A DNA stretch of 64,000 nt. It comes from Oscillospiraceae bacterium (GTDB lineage Bacteria; Bacillota; Clostridia; Oscillospirales; Oscillospiraceae). The stretch lies in NCBI GenBank assembly GCA_030625685.1, contig DAOUQJ010000012.1, positions 1-64,000 on the forward strand. Reading direction: 5' to 3'. Below the pieces are notes generated by a model that saw only the letters and a list, made by a program, of their open reading frames with translations, did no database searches and was not told the origin of the DNA. Of the stretch, positions 19,884 through 30,507 are shown in pieces (the stretch's first letter is position 1; each line of letters opens with the position of its first letter). A program made the position numbers and the translations under genes.

Positions 19884-19912
19884 ATTATAAACAGCATGTT
19901 AATGTTTGTCAA
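19884..19912 (-). promoter_or_regulatory. Consensus sigma-A promoter for the acpP...acyl-CoA synthetase operon
   Basis: Minus strand TTGACA (19907-19912), 17-nt spacer, TATAAT (19884-19889), about 90 nt upstream of acpP start. Confidence 0.8.
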
Positions 19913-20115
19913 TAGTTGTTTGTTTTCAAAAGTTAGGCACAATGCACACTATAGCGTCTTTTCCTGTGTAATCCAGAGATGCTTTGTTTGTTATATTTTT
20001 ACATTTATTCGTGTCCTTATGCTCCATTTGTCCGCAACATGATAGAAATTGCGTCTTAGCGTAAATTTGTATGTATTGTATCTTGTCGTATATCTTTGAA
20101 TAGAAGAGTATCCCG

Positions 20116-21216
20116 TCAAAGATTGGCATGTTTCATAACCGCTTCGGAATATCCTTGTTTGAGCTCTTCGAATAGTTGCTTCACACTCACAATTTCCTTG
20201 ATGCGATGTGCATTTGCACCTGCAAACAACAATCCCTCATCAATAAATCCTTTTTGTGCTTTAATCAGTGCGCGCGTGATACAATATGGACTAATTCTGT
20301 AGTCGCACGTTTTAATACATTGTCTCGGACAGCCTTTTGGTTTTGTGAGCCCTTCTGAAACGTCTGAAACAAATTTGTTTTGAATCGCCCTACCAGGCAT
20401 TCCAACTGGACTTTCTACAATGACAACATCATCTTTTTTTGCATCGACATAGGCTTTTTTATACTCTAAAGAAGCATCACATTCTTCCGTCGCAATAAAC
20501 CTTGTTGCCATTTGCACCCCTGACGCACCATATTGCATGATGTTATAAATATCTTCTCCTGAATAAATGCCACCTGCAGCAATGACAGGAATTGTTTTGT
20601 TGCTCGCTTTTTCAAATGGTTTAATTTCCTGCACCACGTCATTGACAATATGGCTCAAAGAATACTCTGGTTTATCAATTTCATCTACACGAAAACCAAG
20701 ATGTCCGCCAGCCATTGGCCCTTCGACAACAACAGCATCAGGTGCATAATTATACTTATCCATCCATTTTTTTGCGATCACTTTTGCTGCTCTCCCCGAA
20801 GAAACGATAGGCACTAGCAGCGTCTTACTGGAATGATCTAAAAACTCTGGCAAGTTTAGTGGAAGTCCTGCACCACAAAATATGATGTCTGCCCCTTCTT
20901 TCACGGAAGTTTTGACCATATCAGAAAAGTTTGACATAGCAACCATAATATTAATGCCAATGATACCTTTTGATTTTTCTCTTGCTTTGGCTATTTCTTT
21001 TTTAAGTGCGCGAATATTTGCTTCTAAAAAATTCGAGTGATGATCTGATTCATTAAACCCGACATTTGCAGCAGAGATGACTCCAATTCCTCCTTCATTG
21101 GCAACTGCAGCTGCCAGATTAGAAAGGGACACACCAATACCCATCCCACCTTGTACAATGGGTACTTTCGCTGTTAAATGCCCTATTTTGAGTTCTTTCA
21201 TTTCTATCCTTTTCAT
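20116..21216 (-). CDS. FabK/nitronate monooxygenase-like flavin oxidoreductase with C-terminal Cys cluster
   Basis: VPIVQGGMGIGVSLSNLAAAVANEGGIGVIS, VEGPMAGGHLGF, IPVIAAGGIYSGEDI; CPRQCIKTCDYRISPYC. Confidence 0.88.
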   Translation of the reverse strand: MKRIEMKELKIGHLTAKVPIVQGGMGIGVSLSNLAAAVANEGGIGVISAANVGFNESDHHSNFLEANIRALKKEIAKAREKSKGIIGINIMVAMSNFSDMVKTSVKEGADIIFCGAGLPLNLPEFLDHSSKTLLVPIVSSGRAAKVIAKKWMDKYNYAPDAVVVEGPMAGGHLGFRVDEIDKPEYSLSHIVNDVVQEIKPFEKASNKTIPVIAAGGIYSGEDIYNIMQYGASGVQMATRFIATEECDASLEYKKAYVDAKKDDVVIVESPVGMPGRAIQNKFVSDVSEGLTKPKGCPRQCIKTCDYRISPYCITRALIKAQKGFIDEGLLFAGANAHRIKEIVSVKQLFEELKQGYSEAVMKHANL

Positions 21217-21479
21217 TATTCTCTCCTATCGCTAAAAGCTCACAAATATTTTGATACACTGACAAGACACGTTCTGTGTCCATACATTTATTTTGACCTT
21301 TCATCCAATCGAATAGTGATATGTCCCCCATGACCTTTCCCACTCATATCACACTTCTTGACAATGCAAATTTTGCAAACCGTGGACATACTGGCATGCA
21401 AAAATAAGATAGAGTTGGTCATTTAAAGAACGTAAAGTGCAATTATAATATACTTATCACGAAAAATAAAGGAGAAATT

Positions 21480-22355
21480 ATGAATACGCAACGACAAACA
21501 CTCAACAAACAACTTGCACAAATGCTAAAAGGTGGCGTCATCATGGATGTTATGACTCCTGAACAAGCACAAATTGCTGAAAAAGCAGGCGCTTGCGCCG
21601 TCATGGCTTTAGAGCGAATTCCAGCTGACATCAGAGCAGCTGGTGGCGTTTCTAGAATGAGCGACCCAAAAATGGTAAAAGAAATTCAACAATCGGTTTC
21701 TATTCCTGTTATGGCAAAATGTCGCATTGGACATATGGCTGAAGCGCAGATTTTAGAGGCAATTCAAATCGACTATATTGATGAAAGCGAAGTCTTAAGT
21801 CCAGCCGACAATGTGTACCATATTGACAAAACTGAATTTGAAGTGCCGTTTGTCTGCGGTGCTAAAAATCTTTCTGAAGCACTACGCCGCATTAGTGAAG
21901 GCGCAACTATGATTCGTACCAAAGGAGAGCCTGGAACAGGTGACGTTGTGCAAGCGGTTTCTCACATGAGAGAAATGCAACGCCAAATGAAGCGCATCGC
22001 TTCCATGAGCAAAGATGAACTATTTAACGAAGCAAAAGAATTACAAGTGCCTTATGAATTGCTTCTATATGTCAATGAACATGCTTCTTTACCAGTTGTT
22101 AACTTTGCAGCTGGCGGTGTTGCAACCCCAGCCGATGCCGCTTTGATGATGCAATTGGGAGCTGAAGGCGTCTTTGTTGGCTCTGGTATTTTTAAATCAG
22201 GCAATCCTGAAAAACGCGCTGCAGCCATTGTAAAAGCAGTCACAAACTACAATGACCCTAAAATTTTGGCTGAAATTTCAGAAGATTTGGGTGAGGCAAT
22301 GGTCGGCATCAACGAAGACGAAATCAAAATTTTGATGGCGGAGCGTGGCAAGTGA
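21480..22355 (+). CDS. pdxS: Pyridoxal 5'-phosphate synthase, synthase subunit
   Basis: [61 protein letters not shown]. Confidence 0.98.
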   Translation: MNTQRQTLNKQLAQMLKGGVIMDVMTPEQAQIAEKAGACAVMALERIPADIRAAGGVSRMSDPKMVKEIQQSVSIPVMAKCRIGHMAEAQILEAIQIDYIDESEVLSPADNVYHIDKTEFEVPFVCGAKNLSEALRRISEGATMIRTKGEPGTGDVVQAVSHMREMQRQMKRIASMSKDELFNEAKELQVPYELLLYVNEHASLPVVNFAAGGVATPADAALMMQLGAEGVFVGSGIFKSGNPEKRAAAIVKAVTNYNDPKILAEISEDLGEAMVGINEDEIKILMAERGK

Positions 22356-22927
22356 TGACCATTGGTGTTTTGGCTTTGCAGGGCGCTTTCATTGAACATA
22401 TCCAAATGCTTGAAAAACTGGGCGTCAAAACGCAGGAAATCAGAAAAACAGAAGATTTCTCTGCACAGTTAGATGGCCTCATTCTCCCTGGTGGCGAAAG
22501 CACAACCATCGGTAAATTATTGCATGATACCTCTCTTTTTCTCCCCATCAAAGAGTGTATTGATGCAGGCATGCCTGTCTTTGGCACTTGTGCAGGAATG
22601 ATTTTGGTTGCAAAAGAAATTGCAGACGACTCTACCTCGCATTTTCAAGCGATGGATATTCAGGTCAAGCGAAATGCCTACGGCAGACAACTGGGCAGTT
22701 TTGGCTGCAATGCAACCTTTGCCGATGAACATGTAATCGAAATGCCTTTTATTAGAGCTCCTTACATATCATCCCATGGGAAAGCTGTCAAAATACTCTC
22801 TGTTGTAGACGGAAACATTGTTGCCGCACAAGAAAATAATATGCTCGTCACCGCTTTTCACCCCGAACTCACCGATGACACAACCGTGCATGAACACTTT
22901 ATTTCTATAATCAACAAAAACTCTTAA
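22352..22927 (+). CDS. pdxT: Pyridoxal 5'-phosphate synthase, glutaminase subunit
   Basis: [47 protein letters not shown]. Confidence 0.97.
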   Translation: MMTIGVLALQGAFIEHIQMLEKLGVKTQEIRKTEDFSAQLDGLILPGGESTTIGKLLHDTSLFLPIKECIDAGMPVFGTCAGMILVAKEIADDSTSHFQAMDIQVKRNAYGRQLGSFGCNATFADEHVIEMPFIRAPYISSHGKAVKILSVVDGNIVAAQENNMLVTAFHPELTDDTTVHEHFISIINKNS

Positions 22928-22956
22928 GAGCATTTTATTAAACACTATGGTTCAGG

Positions 22957-23004
22957 AAAAAGAAGCTAAGTGAATGGAAACACCATATCACTTAGCTTCT
23001 TTTT
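22957..23004. terminator. Intrinsic terminator
   Basis: AAAAAGAAGCTAAGTGA ... TCACTTAGCTTCTTTTT between convergent genes. Confidence 0.85.
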
Positions 23005-23034
23005 GTCAATTAAATCACAAACAAACTCATATCA

Positions 23035-25812
23035 TTATTTGGTAGATTCAGCACAAACAAGCCCAATATCTGACACATGAAACTTATTCTTTTTTAATAC
23101 TCTCTCTGTAAATACTTCAACTATGTGTGGGTCAAAATGTGTCCCAGCACATTGTTTTAGTTCTGCCACTGCCTCTTGCTCTGTTTTAGGTATTTGGTAA
23201 AAACTGCGCCCAATCATAGCGTCATATGCATCGGCAACTGCAATCATTCTAGACTCAATGGGAATCTCTTCTCCCTTGAGCTGACTGGGATAACCAGTTC
23301 CATCATAGCGCTCATGATGGTATCGAACAATGTCAGCTATGACTTTGTATTCAACGGTACTTTCAAGTATTCTAGCTCCTTTTTCAACATGCAAAACCAT
23401 TTCTTTCCATTCTTCTTTGTTGAGTCTTGCTGTCTTATTCAGAACATTATCCGAAACACCAATTTTCCCTATATCGTGTAACGTACCCGCAACACGCACT
23501 TTATTGACAAGACCATCATCCCACTCCAACTCTTTTGCAATTGCTTCACATATGAGCCCCACACGTTTAGAATGTCTTTCTTCTCTCATACTTTTCTCAA
23601 AAAGCGCATTCAAGATGGCTTTGATTGCTGTGCTTTTCATACTTTTATTATCAAAGAACTTTCTACGGTTCACATAGGTTTCAGCTTCTGTTAGCAATTC
23701 GCCTAGCTCAACACCCGCATTTTTTTGCATAGCATACCCAAACGATATCGACGTACTAATTGGTACATCCATATAAATTTGTGGTTCATATTCAAGGAAA
23801 AATTCCTCTGAAGTCATTTGCTCTAACCGTTTTATGAGTTGCTTGATATCTTCTTTAGAACAATGCGTGAGTAAAATTGCAAACTCATCTCCACCAATTC
23901 TAGCCAATATATGTTCTGAATTAATGCAATTATGAATTCTCTTTGCCACTTCTACTAAGAGCTTATCACCAACATGATATCCCATGAAATCATTGATTAA
24001 TCTCATTCCGTTGATATCACCTCTGATGATGGCAAGCGGATAGTTTGTAATCTTATTTAATTTTTTATACTCATTTTCTAGATATCTTCTGTTATATACG
24101 CCAGTCAAATAATCGTAAAACGCCAAACGAATCATTTCACCCTTTGCTTCTTCTCTATCAGTGGCATCAAAAATAATAGAACATATATATTCCTCATCTT
24201 CATATACAATTGGAGAAGCATAGAGCTCAACAACTTTGATTGTTCCATCTTTTAACCGATGAGGTACCAGCAACTTTTTTTGCTTTTGTGCATATAATTT
24301 ACGCAAATGTTCTGAAATGATTTCTGGTTCGTTCGTACTAATATCTTCAATAGTCAACTTAAGAAATTCTTCTTTTGAATAACCATAAAACTCTACTGCC
24401 GCATTATTTGCATCAATTATTTTTGCTGTGGTAGGATCAATAATTAGTATCGTGGCGGTTAAGCCATAGATGATCTCATTGAGCTGCTGCAACTGTTTAT
24501 CTTTTTCATCTTGAATCATTTTTTTCTCTGTTACATCAAATCCAATGGAATACCAACTAGTAATTCTACCCTCACCATCAAATACGGCCGAATCTTGCCA
24601 CTCCATCCATCGAATCGCATCTTTTTTAAAGACAGGATATGTTTGTGTTGTAGTGGGGCTCTCCGTTGTTAATTGCATATACCTTTGTTTGATGGTTTCT
24701 CGTTCATCCAATGGCATAAATGTCAAAAATTGTTCCCCAACAAGTTCCTCGGCTTTTTTTCCAAAATAAACACAAAAGGCATCGTTTACATATGTAATTG
24801 TGGTATCAGGTAAAAACTCAGCGATGAGCACTCCAATTTTATTAGAAATTTCACCTAGTTTTTGTAATTTTAGATTCATTTGTTTCTCTGCAAATTTTTG
24901 TTGCCTTCCCATCCAAGCCCTTTGCATGAATAACACCAAATGGTTGAGATTCATTGAAGGATACTGATTTGGAAAATTTGCAAGGTTCAAAACTGCAACT
25001 AGTGTTCCTTCAAACATAATAGGGATCGAAACGAATGTATCCAATGAAACGTATTGTCTTGCCAAGTCTTTGCTCAGTATCTCTATTTGGGAAGGTTGCG
25101 CAAGTACTGTAGAAGGATAGTTTGTATCTAGTAAAGCAAGTTCATATTTTGATTCTTTATTTGTGGTTTGATAAGCATGTATATTATCAATCTTTCTCTC
25201 TAACTTATCGTAAGAATTGACACATTGCATCGATTGGCAAAGTTCGGTTTCTTCATTCAAAAACCAGATATCCGCATACTCACAAGAAGAAAGCTCCATA
25301 ATAATACCAAGTGAATGGGCTACAAACTCTTGGATATTTGCAAAATTTGTTTTGTAAATATCCATCAAATACTGTTGCTGTTTTAGCAACTGTTCTGTTT
25401 CAAGTTGCTTTATTGCTTGCTTTTTTTCTTCTGTAATTTCACGCGTTAGTGTTATAAAATAACCTTTTTGAGGGGAATATGCCGTTACGGAATACCATTT
25501 ATCTAATGAACTACTAAACTCTTCAAACTCAAGGGTCTTTTCAGAAAACGCAACCGTAGCATAAGTCCCAATCCAATCAAATTCTTCGTCTTTAATCGTT
25601 GGAATAACCTCTGTAACTGTTTTTCCAATGACTATATCAGACAAAAGTCCTGTTTGTTTTTCAAACATATCATTGATTTCAATATATTCATAATCGCATG
25701 CTTCCCCTGCATCATTTAGAACCATTTTATGAAGCGCATAGCCAAAGGGCAGGTTTGTTAAAACGGAATTATGCCTCAACATATCCATAAAGTCCTCCTT
25801 TAAAAATGCCAA
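23035..25812 (-). CDS. Multi-domain PAS/GAF-like sensor with GGDEF and HD-GYP domains
   Basis: PAS repeats, LARIGGDEFAILL, LHDIGKIGV...HHERYDGTGYP. Confidence 0.93.
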   Translation of the reverse strand: MAFLKEDFMDMLRHNSVLTNLPFGYALHKMVLNDAGEACDYEYIEINDMFEKQTGLLSDIVIGKTVTEVIPTIKDEEFDWIGTYATVAFSEKTLEFEEFSSSLDKWYSVTAYSPQKGYFITLTREITEEKKQAIKQLETEQLLKQQQYLMDIYKTNFANIQEFVAHSLGIIMELSSCEYADIWFLNEETELCQSMQCVNSYDKLERKIDNIHAYQTTNKESKYELALLDTNYPSTVLAQPSQIEILSKDLARQYVSLDTFVSIPIMFEGTLVAVLNLANFPNQYPSMNLNHLVLFMQRAWMGRQQKFAEKQMNLKLQKLGEISNKIGVLIAEFLPDTTITYVNDAFCVYFGKKAEELVGEQFLTFMPLDERETIKQRYMQLTTESPTTTQTYPVFKKDAIRWMEWQDSAVFDGEGRITSWYSIGFDVTEKKMIQDEKDKQLQQLNEIIYGLTATILIIDPTTAKIIDANNAAVEFYGYSKEEFLKLTIEDISTNEPEIISEHLRKLYAQKQKKLLVPHRLKDGTIKVVELYASPIVYEDEEYICSIIFDATDREEAKGEMIRLAFYDYLTGVYNRRYLENEYKKLNKITNYPLAIIRGDINGMRLINDFMGYHVGDKLLVEVAKRIHNCINSEHILARIGGDEFAILLTHCSKEDIKQLIKRLEQMTSEEFFLEYEPQIYMDVPISTSISFGYAMQKNAGVELGELLTEAETYVNRRKFFDNKSMKSTAIKAILNALFEKSMREERHSKRVGLICEAIAKELEWDDGLVNKVRVAGTLHDIGKIGVSDNVLNKTARLNKEEWKEMVLHVEKGARILESTVEYKVIADIVRYHHERYDGTGYPSQLKGEEIPIESRMIAVADAYDAMIGRSFYQIPKTEQEAVAELKQCAGTHFDPHIVEVFTERVLKKNKFHVSDIGLVCAESTK

Positions 25813-26169
25813 GTTTATTCATACGAAAACTTCTACCCAAAGACAACATCCTATCGCACTTAAAAAGGGACGCAAATTAAACTTGAAAATCCTGTAACAA
25901 ACTCAAATGTTTTCTATCATTTTACAAGAATCTACATATTGTGTCAATCATTTCATGCTATATAAAGACATCTTTTTTACCAGTATTTCTATAGTAATTT
26001 ATCACAAACAAATGGAGAAATATTTACTATTAATTTAAACACTTTAAAAATAAATAAGGTCAGTTGATTTTACCTATAGTAACAATCAATGATATTGACA
26101 TACACGTCAGCTTCGTTTACACTAAAATAGTTAGAATTCAAGCAATTATGATAGGATGAGGTATAAAAG

Positions 26170-26628
26170 ATGAACAAACAAACGCAAATTGAAGAAATCT
26201 CAACCGCATTGATGAACGTTCCTAGACTGATGCATCATTTTCGCAGAACATTCAAAACTGATTTTGATGTCTCGCTCAAAAAAAGTGAAATGCACTTATT
26301 GTTTGCGCTCCATCAACACTCCAATCTACCGATGAAAGACTATCTTACTGCCGTTGACATGGAAAGTGGTTCCTTTACATATTTGACCAACAATATGGTA
26401 GAAAAAGGTCTCATCGAACGAGTGCAATCAGAAGCAGACAAGAGAGTCACTGTGCTACAATTGACTGAAAAAGGAATAGAAACTTGCAACCAAACTAAGA
26501 GGCAAATAAATTCACACATTCAGAAAATGATTTGTTCACTTGGAGAAGATGACCTAAGCGAACTTGCGCGCGCGCTTTACTCTCTAGAAAACATTTTAGG
26601 AAAACTCAAAGAAAACCGATGCGAGTAA
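26170..26628 (+). CDS. MarR-family transcriptional regulator
   Basis: wHTH with DYLTAVDMESGSFTYLTNNMVEKGLIERVQSEADKRVTVLQLTEKG. Confidence 0.88.
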   Translation: MNKQTQIEEISTALMNVPRLMHHFRRTFKTDFDVSLKKSEMHLLFALHQHSNLPMKDYLTAVDMESGSFTYLTNNMVEKGLIERVQSEADKRVTVLQLTEKGIETCNQTKRQINSHIQKMICSLGEDDLSELARALYSLENILGKLKENRCE

Positions 26629-26751
26629 TTTCTCCACTTCATAGCACTCGATTTACCGAGTAATTATAAAACAACGTTGTAGACACCAAAAAGTTTCATT
26701 CTCTCCCCCAAAGTGTCTAGATACAACAATCGTATTTAAAGAGGTTCATAA

Positions 26752-28497
26752 ATGATTAAAACTCTCACAAAACAATTAAAGCAATATAAAAATGCAAGCT
26801 TCATGACAATATTGTTTGCTATCATAGAAGTCATGACGGATATTGCTATTCCCTATTTAATGGCGCTTATCATTGACCGTGGACTCAATGCAAAAGATCT
26901 CTCACAAATATACTTCTATGGAGGCATCATGCTTGTCGCCGTACTCATCGGTCTCGCAAGCGGTGTTTTGGCCGGAAAATATGCCGCAACTGCATCTACC
27001 GGTTTTGCACACAATTTGAGAGATAGCATGTTTTCCAACATTCAAACCTTTTCATTTTCAAATATAGATAAGTACAGCACAGCAGGCCTCATTACTCGCA
27101 TGACCACCGATGTGACAAATTTGCAAAACTCATATATGATGCTCCTGCGACAGTTTGTCAGATTTCCACTTCTTCTGATTAGCGCACTGATTATGACACT
27201 CATCATCGCACCACAAGTAGGGTCGATTTTCATACTTGCCTCCATATTTCTCATCATCGCCATTTCTCTTATCATCAGAAAAGCTATCCCCATCATTCGA
27301 GAGGTTTTTGCTGGCTATGATGATTTGAATGCCAGTGTTCAAGAAAACATCACTGCCATACGCGCTGTAAAGGGTTTTGCTCGTGAGCCATTTGAAAAAG
27401 CTAAATTTGGCAAGACTGTATATAACCTATTTCACAAGTTCTACAGTGCTGAAAGAATCATGGTTCTCAATAGCCCTGTCATGATGATTTCCATTTATGG
27501 TTCAATGATTTCCATATCATGGCTTGGCGCTAACTTAATTGTAGGTGGCGCTTTGACAACAGGTGAACTGACAAGCTTATTTGCCTATGTTCTCAATATT
27601 TTCATGAGTTTGATGATCATATCTATGGTTTTGGTCATGATTACCATGTCTATCCCTAGCGCAAAACGAATTGTCGAAGTGATTGATGAAAAAGCGAACA
27701 TCATAAATACACAAACCCCTTCTTTTCATCTCGCAGATGGCACGATTGAATTTAAACATGTCGATTTTTCGTATCAGGCAAACAGCGTTAAATACGTTCT
27801 TTCCGACATCAACCTTTCCATCGCTTCTGGTGAAACAATTGGCATCATCGGCGGAACAGGCAGCTCGAAGTCTTCTTTGGTTAATCTGATCAGTCGTCTA
27901 TATGATGTAACAAATGGTTCAATTGAAATTGGAGGCAAAAACGTCAAAGATTATGACATCGAAACACTGCGCAACAAAGTAGCAGTTGTTCTTCAAAAAA
28001 ACGAACTTTTCTCAGGAACAATCTTAGAAAATTTGCGATGGGGCGATCAGAATGCAACATATGAAGAGTGTGTCCAAGCAGCGAAGCTCGCCTGTGCAGA
28101 CGGTTTTATCAATGCGTTTCCCAAACAATATGACACCTATATTGAACAAGGTGGCTCAAATGTTTCCGGTGGACAAAAACAAAGGCTCTGCATCGCAAGA
28201 GCTTTGCTAAAAAAACCAAAAATTTTAATATTAGATGACTCAACTTCAGCAGTCGATACAGCGACCGAAGCTAGGATTAGAACATCTTTCAAAGAACACA
28301 TCCCAAACACTACCAAACTCATCATAGCGCAACGTGTCTCTAGCATTGCAGACGCTGATCGAATTGTGGTATTAGAAGACGGAAAAATAGATGCAATTGG
28401 AACACACGAAGAGTTACTAAAATCAAATGAAATATACCAAACAATTTACCAAAGTCAAGAAAAAGGTCTCGCAGACTTTGACGAGATGGGAGCATAA
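26752..28497 (+). CDS. ABC exporter half-transporter (degenerate ATPase site)
   Basis: TM domain plus NBD; Walker A GGTGSSKSS, signature VSGGQKQRLCIARALL, Walker B LILDDSTSAVD. Confidence 0.93.
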   Translation: MIKTLTKQLKQYKNASFMTILFAIIEVMTDIAIPYLMALIIDRGLNAKDLSQIYFYGGIMLVAVLIGLASGVLAGKYAATASTGFAHNLRDSMFSNIQTFSFSNIDKYSTAGLITRMTTDVTNLQNSYMMLLRQFVRFPLLLISALIMTLIIAPQVGSIFILASIFLIIAISLIIRKAIPIIREVFAGYDDLNASVQENITAIRAVKGFAREPFEKAKFGKTVYNLFHKFYSAERIMVLNSPVMMISIYGSMISISWLGANLIVGGALTTGELTSLFAYVLNIFMSLMIISMVLVMITMSIPSAKRIVEVIDEKANIINTQTPSFHLADGTIEFKHVDFSYQANSVKYVLSDINLSIASGETIGIIGGTGSSKSSLVNLISRLYDVTNGSIEIGGKNVKDYDIETLRNKVAVVLQKNELFSGTILENLRWGDQNATYEECVQAAKLACADGFINAFPKQYDTYIEQGGSNVSGGQKQRLCIARALLKKPKILILDDSTSAVDTATEARIRTSFKEHIPNTTKLIIAQRVSSIADADRIVVLEDGKIDAIGTHEELLKSNEIYQTIYQSQEKGLADFDEMGA

Positions 28498-28499
28498 GT

Positions 28500-30332
28500 A
28501 TGAAAAATTTAATGAAACTGCTACTGCAAAACCATAAATCTCGTCTCATTGTCGTCTTTTTTGGCATTCTAGGCTCTGCCATTGCGACCGTATTGGGAAT
28601 GATGTTTCTCGAAGCGCTGATTGATGACTATATTCTTCCAATGACAAAGGTGCAAAATCCCGATTTCGCACCACTCACTTCGGCCTTATTCCAGATTGCA
28701 TTTATCTATCTATTTGGAATCTTGTGCAACTACCTATACACAAGAACCATGGTTTCCGTCAGTCAAGGCACAATGAAAGAACTGCGCATCAAACTATTCA
28801 ATCATATGGAATCATTGCCCATACAATATTTTGACACGCATTCCCACGGCGACATCATGTCACTATATACCAATGACATCGATACGCTCAGACAATTTTT
28901 AAGCCACAGTCTACCTCAACTGATGAACAGTCTCATCACCATTATCAGTGTGCTCATCAGCATGATTATCATGAACATTCCTCTCACGATTTTATCTCTG
29001 GCAATGGTCATGATCATGTTGCTATCAGCTTCTAAAATCGTGAAATCGGCTGGGAAAAATTTTAAAAAGCAGCAAGCTGATTTAGGCATTGTCAATGGCT
29101 ATATTGAAGAAATGGTCAGCGGACAAAAAGTAATCAAAGTCTTTAACCACGAAGAAGAAAATATCGCTAAATTCAGAAATCTAAATGCCACTTTAAGAGA
29201 AAGCGCTGAAAAAGCGAACACCTTCGCCAATATCATCATGCCGGTCAATGGACAGCTTGGCAATATCAGTTATGTGTTATGCGCCATTCTTGGCGGAATT
29301 CTAGCTATCCAGGGCTATACAGGGCTGACTTTAGGCATGCTCGTTGCGTTTCTTTCCCTTAACAAAAGTTTCAATCAGCCCATTGGTCAAGTCAGCAACC
29401 AAATGAATGCAGTTGTAATGGCAGCTGCTGGTGTCGGCAGAATCTTTCAATTGTTTGAAGAAGCACCTGAAGCCGATGATGGCGCTGTCACATTGACGCG
29501 AATTCAAAAAGACAACGAAGACAATGTCGTAGAAACCGATCAAAATACAAGCATGTGGGCTTGGAAACACCAGCACCCCTCCACAAAAGAAAATTCGTAT
29601 CAAACGCTCAGGGGTAATATCGAGCTAGACCATGTCAACTTTGGTTACACAAGTGAAACTCCCGTTTTGCACGATATCTCCCTTTGTGCAAAACCAGGAC
29701 AAAAAATCGCATTTGTCGGCAGTACCGGTGCTGGTAAAACAACCATCACCAATCTGCTCAACCGTTTTTACGATATCCAAGAAGGCACCATCAAATACGA
29801 CGACATTGATATCAAGCAAATCAATAAATCTGATTTGCGTCGCAGTTTAGGTTTGGTCTTACAAGACACGCACTTATTCACAGGTACAATCATGGAAAAC
29901 ATTCGTTTTGGTAGATTAGAAGCAACGGATAAGGAATGCATCGCCGCAGCAAAACTTGCCAATGCAGACAGCTTCATTTCAAGACTACCCAATGGATATG
30001 AAACAACGCTAACGAGTGATGGCACAAATCTCTCACAAGGGCAAAGACAACTACTCGCAATCGCGCGTGCTGCTGTTGCAAATCCCCCTGTATTAATTCT
30101 AGACGAGGCCACCTCAAGCATCGACACAAGAACAGAAGGTTTGGTCCAAAAAGGAATGGACGAACTCATGAAAGGTCGCACCACGTTTGTCATTGCCCAT
30201 CGCTTATCCACAGTGCGAAACAGTGATTTGATTGTGGTTCTTGAAAATGGACGAATCATCGAACGTGGCACTCATGATGAACTCATAAGACTAAAAGGAA
30301 AATATTATAATTTAAATGCAGGCATCGCTTAA
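28500..30332 (+). CDS. ABC exporter half-transporter (canonical ATPase site)
   Basis: Walker A GSTGAGKTT, LSQGQRQLLAIARA, Walker B LILDEATSSID; adjacent to the partner. Confidence 0.94.
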   Translation: MKNLMKLLLQNHKSRLIVVFFGILGSAIATVLGMMFLEALIDDYILPMTKVQNPDFAPLTSALFQIAFIYLFGILCNYLYTRTMVSVSQGTMKELRIKLFNHMESLPIQYFDTHSHGDIMSLYTNDIDTLRQFLSHSLPQLMNSLITIISVLISMIIMNIPLTILSLAMVMIMLLSASKIVKSAGKNFKKQQADLGIVNGYIEEMVSGQKVIKVFNHEEENIAKFRNLNATLRESAEKANTFANIIMPVNGQLGNISYVLCAILGGILAIQGYTGLTLGMLVAFLSLNKSFNQPIGQVSNQMNAVVMAAAGVGRIFQLFEEAPEADDGAVTLTRIQKDNEDNVVETDQNTSMWAWKHQHPSTKENSYQTLRGNIELDHVNFGYTSETPVLHDISLCAKPGQKIAFVGSTGAGKTTITNLLNRFYDIQEGTIKYDDIDIKQINKSDLRRSLGLVLQDTHLFTGTIMENIRFGRLEATDKECIAAAKLANADSFISRLPNGYETTLTSDGTNLSQGQRQLLAIARAAVANPPVLILDEATSSIDTRTEGLVQKGMDELMKGRTTFVIAHRLSTVRNSDLIVVLENGRIIERGTHDELIRLKGKYYNLNAGIA

Positions 30333-30399
30333 CATTGTGTATTTATAAAACATGAACTATATTGCGTTTTTCCTTTATCTAAACAACTTATATAAAAAC

Positions 30400-30434
30400 A
30401 ACAGCCCTACTCAACAATTCAGAGTAGGACTGTT
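30400..30434 (+). terminator. Probable terminator
   Basis: AACAGCCCTACTC ... GAGTAGGACTGTT (one non-WC pair). Confidence 0.55.
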
Positions 30435-30507
30435 ATCTATCATATCAAACATGACTTATCGTAACATTCACGCAAACCATAAAAGCACTATACAAAGTCG
30501 TAGGATT

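Noticed and set aside
19805-20115. FabT/FapR-type operator upstream of acpP
   Set aside because: No sequence close enough to AGTTTGANNNTCAAACT or TTAGTACCTGATACTAA was seen; only the consensus promoter is supported.
25866-25875. GGGACGCAAA, resembling part of the c-di-GMP-I riboswitch
   Set aside because: No P1b GNRA stem or GGTAGGTAGCGGGGTTACC receptor segment around it; chance match.
29768-30271. 167-aa ORF antisense to the ABC exporter NBD
   Set aside because: Overlaps the Walker/signature region of a clear ABC gene; shadow ORF.
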